In this document: in pieces, positions 58,287-64,000 of the stretch
Layout of the letters: each line of letters begins with the position of its first letter
Position numbering within the stretch: the stretch's first letter is position 1
From: Leucocoprinus leucothites
Taxonomy: Eukaryota > Basidiomycota > Agaricomycetes > Agaricales > Agaricaceae
Assembly (NCBI GenBank): GCA_013368445.1
Contig: JAACJO010000017.1
Location: 310,001-374,000 of the forward strand
Direction of reading: 5' to 3'
DNA length: 64,000 bases
The notes under the pieces: generated by a model
What the model saw: the letters and a program-made list of their open reading frames with translations, nothing else
Database searches by the model: none
What the model was told of the DNA's origin: nothing
Program-made: the position numbers and the translations under genes

Positions 58287-60958
58287 ATGGGCAAAAAGAA
58301 TCAATCAAAAGCTCCTCCGCCTCAGTCTCCTCAGGTATCCAAAGCTCCCAAAACTCCTGGGGTTCCCAAACCTCATACACTTTGGCTTGTTCTCTTGGGC
58401 AATCCTGGAGTTGGAAAAGTCAGTTGCTCCGATCTGCTGTTGATGCGCTGATGTTTCAATATCGGGCTATATGCTCATTTCAGTTGTCTTTCTTAAGTGC
58501 TTCCAAAGGAGATGTTGTGCTAGATAGTCTTTGGAGTGGTACTTATGGGATTAAGAAGTACTCGGTTGTGCAGGGTTCTGTTCAGACTGAGGTTCAGATC
58601 GTGAGTGGATACTAGTATGCTTTGACAGTGTAACAAACTGACTGGATATTTTGCCAGTATGATCCTCAAGGTATGATTTTTTTTTCAATACCACTAGATA
58701 AGACATAGATTGACATGTCTGCATCTCAGGTCCTCCAAATATGTCAAGGGACTTGAATGGAGTTGATGGAGTTTTGGTCTTATTTGACTTGAGCAAGTAT
58801 GGTCCGTGGTGTTCGTTTTTCTTTTTGTTTATAATTAAATGCCACTTACCTCGCCAGAGTTGAACCTACATGATTGGTGGAACAAGTGTAAACAATGTGG
58901 CCCCCCAGTTCTCAAGAAATTGCTCATCAGAAACAAGTCTGATTTGGATTCATGGAGAACTGTTTCTGAAAGCACTGCCAAGGCGAGTTGGCTCCGGCTT
59001 CTAAGTGTTTTGAATCCTCACTGATGGAACTTTCACCGAATACGGTAGGATTATGTGTCGAACTGCCTTCATGTTCCATTCATCAAGACTTCCACCATAA
59101 CCAAGGTTAATGTAGAAGAAGCAATCCAATATCTAGTAACCAAGATCATGGATAGGTATGCTTGCTGAATGCGGTGGAAGATTGAACTATATACTCATTG
59201 ATTTTGGCACTGTACATCAGACGTTGGCCAGAAACTGCTTCTGCTGGACAAGTGGTCCTGCACTCGAGTTCTGCTACAGAGAGGCAACCAGTGCCACACC
59301 TTCCTTCTCCTCCTCGTAGTATCTCTGAAATTGGCAGTGTGGTAGGAGCTCAGGATCAACTGGAGGGGACAGGGATCCAGTTGCTGCCATCAAGGTCTAA
59401 TGCTAGTTCTAGTAGCCCCCAGCCCAAATCGCTGGAACTCCCTAGGAAAGATGTGTTGTCCCTTCTGTATATCAATCCGAATCAGGAAACAACGAAGCCC
59501 GAAATGGTGTTTAAGAAGGTCAGAGAGGTCCTAAATGACTCACAGAAGCATCAAGAGCTTTTAGCATTGCAAGGAGATTATGCACAGGCAGTGCTAGATC
59601 TCCTAAAAAAGGTATCCGTTGAACGTTCTTGCCATCCTCGCGCTGGAACTACTCAGGTACGACTCAGGTGTTGGATCACCAGGAAGTTCCGGATGACCTA
59701 AAGAATCCAGTCCTTATAACCATCAAACAACTCTGTCAAAAAATTGGTTTGCATCCCAGAATCCCGACATTCCAAGGAGCTCGAGTCGAAGATGAACCTA
59801 TTACAGCAGGGACTTTTGGTGATACATGGAAAGCCTCCTACAGGGCCTACCCTGTATGTCTAAAAGTCATCTGCATGCATCCAAGCGGCACGAATACTGA
59901 ACATCTCATTTCTGTACGTTTCGGGTCTATAAGACTTTCCCCTTACTGAATATCTATTATCACATGAAATAGGAGTGTGTGAGTGAGACACTTACGTTTG
60001 GCCATTTCGAGCACCCAAATATCATTCCGTTTTATGGAATCTTCCACATGGAAGATTCTGTTGGACGGATTGGTATGGTGACACCATGGATGTCAAACGG
60101 CACCGTTGACAAGTATCTTGATTTAAATCCCGAGGCTCCAAGACTTCCTCTTGTTTGTCGGCATTCGTAACCGAATATCGGGCTTGGGTGCTCATGAAAT
60201 GTTTCCAGGTGTACGATATGCTGGAGGGCTTGGGTCATCTACATGCCCAGTCAGTGATCCACGGCAACCTCAGATCAGTATGTTCCTTGATTTACAATGA
60301 CTTGGTTTCGTGGCGGCTAACGACCTCGTACAGGCCAATGTCCTCATGACACCTACTGGGACAGCCTGCATTGCGGACTATGGCCTTTGTTCTGTGATAG
60401 CCTTGGCCAATATGTCAGAGATTCAGGACAGTAATCTACGATGGAAGGCCCCTGAGCTGATGGAGGAACTTCAAGATGGGTTCTTTCCATCCCCCACTCC
60501 TTCGAGTGATGTCTACTCGGCAGCCTCTGTGATGTATGAGGTAGGGTATCTCTGTTAACTTTCGTCAGTAGCTAACTCGAAATCCTGTGTCCGTTCGCTA
60601 GATCCTGGTCGGTCGCATGCCTTTCTTTGAATTCAAGCATGATAGTACTGTTGTGTCCAGGGTTACCCGGGGAATCCGACCGATGAAACCCTCTACACAA
60701 CAGCATTTAGAGTTGAGTGATGAGATTTGGGCTATCATGATGCAATCATGGAGGGGTAATCCAGATGAGAGACCAATCGTTCAACAAGTTCTCGAAAGTC
60801 TACAGCAGATTCCGCCTTTGCCGCTAACCATGACGAGGTTATGGAAAGTCATGCAAAAACAGCGGACGGATTTCAGGTCACCCCTCGCCGCAAGTGCCTT
60901 CCGGGCTGCTGTATTGGGCGACGCACAAATCTTCGAACACAGTTTAATCCGACTCTAA
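58287..60958 (+). CDS. GTPase-kinase fusion, array copy 4 (apparently intact)
   Basis: All exons join in frame. Exon 1 (58287-58418) encodes MGKKNQSKAPPPQSPQ..LVLLGNPGVGK; exon 2 (58484-58600) LSFLSASKGDVV; the micro-exon (58658-58670) YDPQ; then GVDGVLVLFDLSKY, LLIRNKSD and VPFIKTSTI. After the fusion point R|RWPETASAGQ come the linker (VFKKVREVLNDSQKHQEL, DYAQAVLDLLKK) and the kinase: GTFGDTWKASYRAYPVCLKVI, HPNIIPFYGIF, VTPWMSNGT, YLHAQSVIHGNLRSANVLM, CIADYGL, RWKAPELME, SSDVYSAASVMYE, ELSDEIWAIMMQSWRGNPDE, and the end FEHSLIRL (stop 60956-60958). It is roughly 690 residues. The P-loop ends GK-Leu instead of GK-Ser, and the catalytic Asp is Asn, so both domains may be regulatory or scaffold-like. 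An intron with a GC donor (AAG|GCGAGT) is needed between G4 and G5. Confidence 0.8.
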
Positions 60959-62487
60959 ATACGGTGCTCCAAATCGATTCACCTTCCACCCATTTTTCCG
61001 ATAGTCTACCCATACTTCCTTCAACCGCTGGATATTGCTCCAAAGGCGACGACGGTTTCGTGGCTCATCAGTCATGTAAAGAGAGTGAATGAACTGTATT
61101 ACTGGAAACTCGGAACTCAAAATAAAATCTTCTGATATGGTCTTTGAATTGGAGGGCATACCAGCCCAAGACTGTAGAGCTTCAACGAAGTTCTTCACTT
61201 CTTCCTCCTGTTCAAATTCTTTGATTGGGTGAACCCAATACAAGGCACGGCGCGGGTCGGGCTGAAGCATTTCTCGAAAAACCATCATCGTGAATCTTGA
61301 GTCAACAATTAGATTGTGCATGGCCTTGGAGACCACTTTGAGATTGAGATATGCCCAAATGCTTGGAAGCCAACCAAATATCTGTGTCAGAACCTCTGGA
61401 GAAAAACAAGATAGAACCCCTAGAGCAAAACGAGAGTGGAAATCTGAACGAGGGGCGACGTCGAGCCCGATGTCCTCCAGCGACAGTTCAACATCGTAAT
61501 CTGGATCCCGACAAGGCCACCTGTAATCATTTAAATCCCGGTGAGTGGCCGTCGGGCATCCTGGCAAAAAAACTCTACTTACTCATGTGGGCTGGTGAAC
61601 ATCCAATACCCGTAATCTTCCAATAGGGCCACTTTAATTTCCATCCTACTGTATCCTTCTTTTAGTGCCCCTGCTGTCTGAGTGGGGAGGACGTCTCCTG
61701 TGGAAAGGTGGTATTGTACTTGCTCCAGTTTCTTCTCTGCGCCACCGGGTTCAAGCCAGTCCAGATATCCTTGGCCATCTTTGTTTGCACGAGATTATCA
61801 ATCAGTATTCAGACTAAGGGAGCTCGAGTCACCGCAACACTCACTTCGGCCTGTCTCTCTCGAGCTGACAACTTCCCACAGCTCTCCTGCAAATGACAAT
61901 ACACGACCATCCCACATTGGGGGTAGGTATTCCCGGACGATCCATGCCTCGAGAAATCGGTAGCATGCCTCTGAAAGAAAAAAGTTTCCTATCCCGCCTT
62001 GCCAATATGCACATGTTCTAGACATCCTCTTCTCAGATACCTTAATCACGGTACCGTCTTCTCCCTCCTTCTTTACCACCACCTTCTCGAACTCGCCACA
62101 TTCCGCGCTTTCCACTATTCTCGTAGTCACAAACTGTCCATCCGGGATCCTTTTTCGTGCAATCGGATCACCATCGATGATTAGATGAGGAACTGCTCCG
62201 TCATCGTCAAAATACCCAATCGCGATGCTGTTCGAAAAGGCCGATGCAAAATCGTAGCTGAAATCTTGGAATTCATATATGAGGTCAGTTAGAAACGACT
62301 CTAGACCCTCCTTCGAGTGAACGTTGCCTTCGGCCTCCTCAAGTTGACAGTCCTGTACAATGGTCGGGCAGAGTGATAGAAGGGCATCAACGAGTTCCTC
62401 GGCAGTGAGGTCTGGGGCGGATGTAAAGTCCCTTGGAGGATGAGGACTGATACCACAAAGAAGGCAAACTTCGTCGAAGTGGCCCAT
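60944..62487 (-). CDS. F-box protein with N-terminal Cys motif, complete gene
   Basis: The start MGHFDEVCLLCGISPHPP at 62487 is a common opening of agaricomycete F-box proteins. An earlier in-frame ATG at 62523 is possible. The first part continues EELVDALLSLCPTIVQDC, AIGYFDDDGAVPHLIIDGD, VVVKKEGEDGTVIKVSEKR and TCAYWQGGIGNFFL. After an intron comes GQGYLDWLEPGGAEKKLEQV, DVLPTQTAGALKEGY and LLEDYGYWMFTSPH. A further intron (GTAAGT..ACAG) leads to the last exon with the F-box-like LSCFSPEVLTQIFGWLPSIW, LKVVSKAMHNLIVDSRFT, ending KVNRFGAPYLESD (stop 60944-60946). It should act as an SCF substrate adaptor. Its stop lies inside the last codons of kinase copy 4 on the other strand (15-base overlap). 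It is the source of the fragments at 30, 34.5, 35.7, 49.5, 54 and 57 kb. Confidence 0.75.
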
Positions 62488-63001
62488 TCCGGGGAGAGAG
62501 AACGTAGGCCAAGTTGTAAACAAAGGGTAAGTTTTAGATGATCGCCGAGTTTTTATGCTGACACTCGAGTGACAAGGATCGTTTCACTGGCATGTGGATT
62601 AACAAGTATGACAGATCAATACCCAGTACTCGATAAGGATCATCGTGCTGTCGTTACCATCGTATCGAGACAGTCCTTCACGACTGTGAGCACGGCAGAG
62701 ATTTACGTTTCCTAAGGCCGAGGGCTGAGCGCTGAGCTTTCGAGGAAGTATTCAGGTCGGTCACCTTCATTCACAGCGATGTCAAACGCGTGCCAAGGCA
62801 TTGCATTATCCTAACACAAGTTCGCAGGGACATATTCTGTGTCCCTGTGTAGACGTAAATACTTGTTTTCTTCGTGATGTGTTCTTCACTGCTCTTCGCA
62901 AGGCTAGATGCCAGCTCAGAGCTTTAAGAAAAGGGATAATTAATATACACGCTGAGACAGATATATATATTCCACAAATTCGACAATGGTATCTTCTGAA
63001 G
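62488..63001. other. Intergenic region
   Basis: Promoter side of the F-box gene and 3' side of the oxygenase gene. No gene or repeat is supported; small open frames have no motif. Confidence 0.5.
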
Positions 63002-64000
63002 CTAAGAGTAGTGCTTGACGACCACCCCTTCAATGAGTTCCTCCTCAACTTCCCCCTGCTTCACCAGTTCAGACTGACCATATGCACTCGTTCGCCCTTT
63101 TCGCCATGATTCCATTGTTGGGTAAGCCCCTCCGTTGACCGCTGGATTGTTCATGAAGCGCGTGTTGTCTGCTCCAATTCGTTGCAGAACAGGGCTTGAT
63201 ACAGGTGAGAGCTTGACATCATCATTTGCTAATGCGAAGTAGAACACTCCAACACGAGTGTAGGCTTGTTGATCGGGAGGCGGTTGAATGACACTGATTA
63301 AGTTTGAGTTTTGCGAGGAAATGAGACGAATAATCATCAGAGGTCAGACCCCTCTGAGTGTAGTCGGGGAAGAGAGTCAATACTAACCGATGGATTGTTG
63401 CGCAATAGTAACCTCCGGAGAGAAATTCCATCGCATCTCCTGTGTTGACAACCTTTCAATCAAATACATTAAAAATCAAGAAAACAGGAAAGGCAAAATA
63501 AAACGTACAATGGCATTTTCAATATGCCTGACCCACTTCCACACACCTTGACGCGTCATGACTTGGAGAGCTGCCACAGGCTGGGAATACAAGAGCGTTA
63601 CAGTCCCAAAATCTGTAAACAACCTCTCAATAAAAGATGAAGTAAGGAAAGACATATCAGACTCACCAGTATGTCCTTTCATCCAGATGTTACTGGTCTT
63701 CTGCTCTTCTTCTGGAGTCCGAGGGTAACTGTAAACATGTGAAGATCAATAAGCGCTTGCACGAGGACTACGAAACAGCTCACTATTTCATGAATCGCAC
63801 TGTGTTTGATTTTTATTATAGTCAGATGCATACAAAAACGTGTCGTTCATTAAAGTTACCGTATGTTTCGCCAACAGCATCCCAGCCATGCATGTCAACA
63901 AATGTCTCTTCGGGAATCTCAAGCCCGATAGCAAGTAGCCTGCAAGAGCAGTCACGTTGGGGCTCTGTTGTATCGAAGCCAACAAGTGAAGTCTAGCTTA
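63002..64000 (-). CDS. 2-oxoglutarate/Fe(II)-dependent oxygenase, isopenicillin N synthase-like (3' part; 5' end outside window)
   Basis: Exons on the minus strand read, in order, GLEIPEETFVDMHGWDAVGE, then YPRTPEEEQKTSNIWMKGHT|DFGTVTLLYSQPVAALQVM, KWVRHIENAIV, GDAMEFLSGGYYCATIHR|VIQPPPDQQAYTRVGVFYFA and a C-terminal tail SYGQ-type, GEVEEELIEGVVVKHYS (stop 63002-63004). The H-x-D of GHTDF and the distal His of ATIHR are the expected iron ligands. The layout GDALEFLSGGY..ATIHRV is typical of the fungal IPNS-like oxygenase family, whose substrates vary (flavonoid-like, beta-lactam or other secondary compounds). The substrate here is unknown, and no biosynthetic gene cluster is visible on this side. 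The N-terminal DIOX_N part lies to the right of the window. Introns at about 63342-63398, 63450-63508 and 63616-63665 are short and GT..AG. Confidence 0.85.

Larger units (their letters stand above)
45700..61420 (+). repeat. Tandem array of GTPase-kinase modules
   Basis: Four modules repeat with kinase starts at 46809, 51184, 54490 and 58287 (periods about 4.4, 3.3 and 3.8 kb). A full module is: tail of the DUF7330 gene, about 300 bases of spacer, the GTPase-kinase gene (plus), and the tail of the F-box gene (minus). The complete DUF7330 gene flanks the array on the left and the complete F-box gene on the right. This is what repeated unequal crossing-over with breakpoints inside those two genes would leave. 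The third module has lost the DUF7330 tail. Confidence 0.85.

Noticed and set aside
46809..60958. GTPase and kinase as two separate neighbouring genes.
   Set aside because: The frame continues across a conserved phase-2 intron with the same R-[YR]-[FW]-P-E residues in diverged copies, and no stop, spacer or second start lies between them.

Overview
The window comes from a filamentous basidiomycete, most likely an agaricomycete. Genes are broken by many short introns (about 45-65 bases, GT..AG). Several genes are fungal housekeeping genes (a trifunctional folate enzyme, PEX13, an NF-X1/FAP1 zinc-finger protein). The rest belong to expanded families typical of mushroom genomes: F-box proteins, multi-span membrane proteins, DUF7330-type proteins and TKL-like kinases. 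I saw no rRNA, tRNA, CRISPR array or intact transposon.

Layout. 1-7.5 kb: three F-box/leucine-rich genes or remnants, two of them paralogs of each other. 7.7-14 kb: FAP1/NF-X1 homolog (minus), a four-span membrane protein (plus), and an NFKBIL1-like protein (plus). 14.3-21.8 kb: four tandem minus-strand genes of one seven-span membrane family. 22.4-25.1 kb: FOL1 (dihydroneopterin aldolase, HPPK and dihydropteroate synthase in one protein). 25.1-27.3 kb: gene-free, with a decayed repeat of about 300 bases. 27.3-35.6 kb: a segmental duplication. Each unit carries one more seven-span gene, a decayed F-box copy, and a small membrane protein that is whole in unit 1 and reduced to its last exon in unit 2. 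36.1-38.9 kb: a minus-strand gene joining a Rab-like GTPase to a TKL-type pseudokinase. 40.1-46.5 kb: PEX13 and a very large proline-rich DUF7330 protein, head to head. 46.8-61 kb: four tandem plus-strand copies of the GTPase-kinase gene; the last looks intact, the first has one frameshift, and the middle two are decayed. Between copies lie truncated ends of the flanking F-box and DUF7330 genes. 60.9-62.5 kb: the complete F-box gene, tail to tail with the last kinase copy. 63.0-64 kb: the 3' part of a 2-oxoglutarate/Fe(II) oxygenase.

The most striking content is the GTPase-kinase fusion family of five copies. Its order (Ras-like GTPase, linker, TKL-like kinase) recalls ROCO/LRRK proteins but without leucine-rich repeats or a recognisable COR domain. 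The fusion point, a phase-2 intron followed by R-[YR]-[FW]-P-E, is kept in the diverged copy and in the array. Different catalytic residues have been lost in the two subfamilies. The array seems to have grown by unequal crossing-over of a DUF7330-tail / GTPase-kinase / F-box-tail module.

Caution: PEX13, which should be essential for peroxisome import, reads correctly only if about five one-base indels are allowed, several of them in homopolymer runs. Residual assembly errors may therefore explain part of the frameshifts elsewhere, and 'pseudogene' calls resting on one frameshift are provisional. Exon boundaries were inferred by eye from reading frame, GT/AG signals and paralog comparison.
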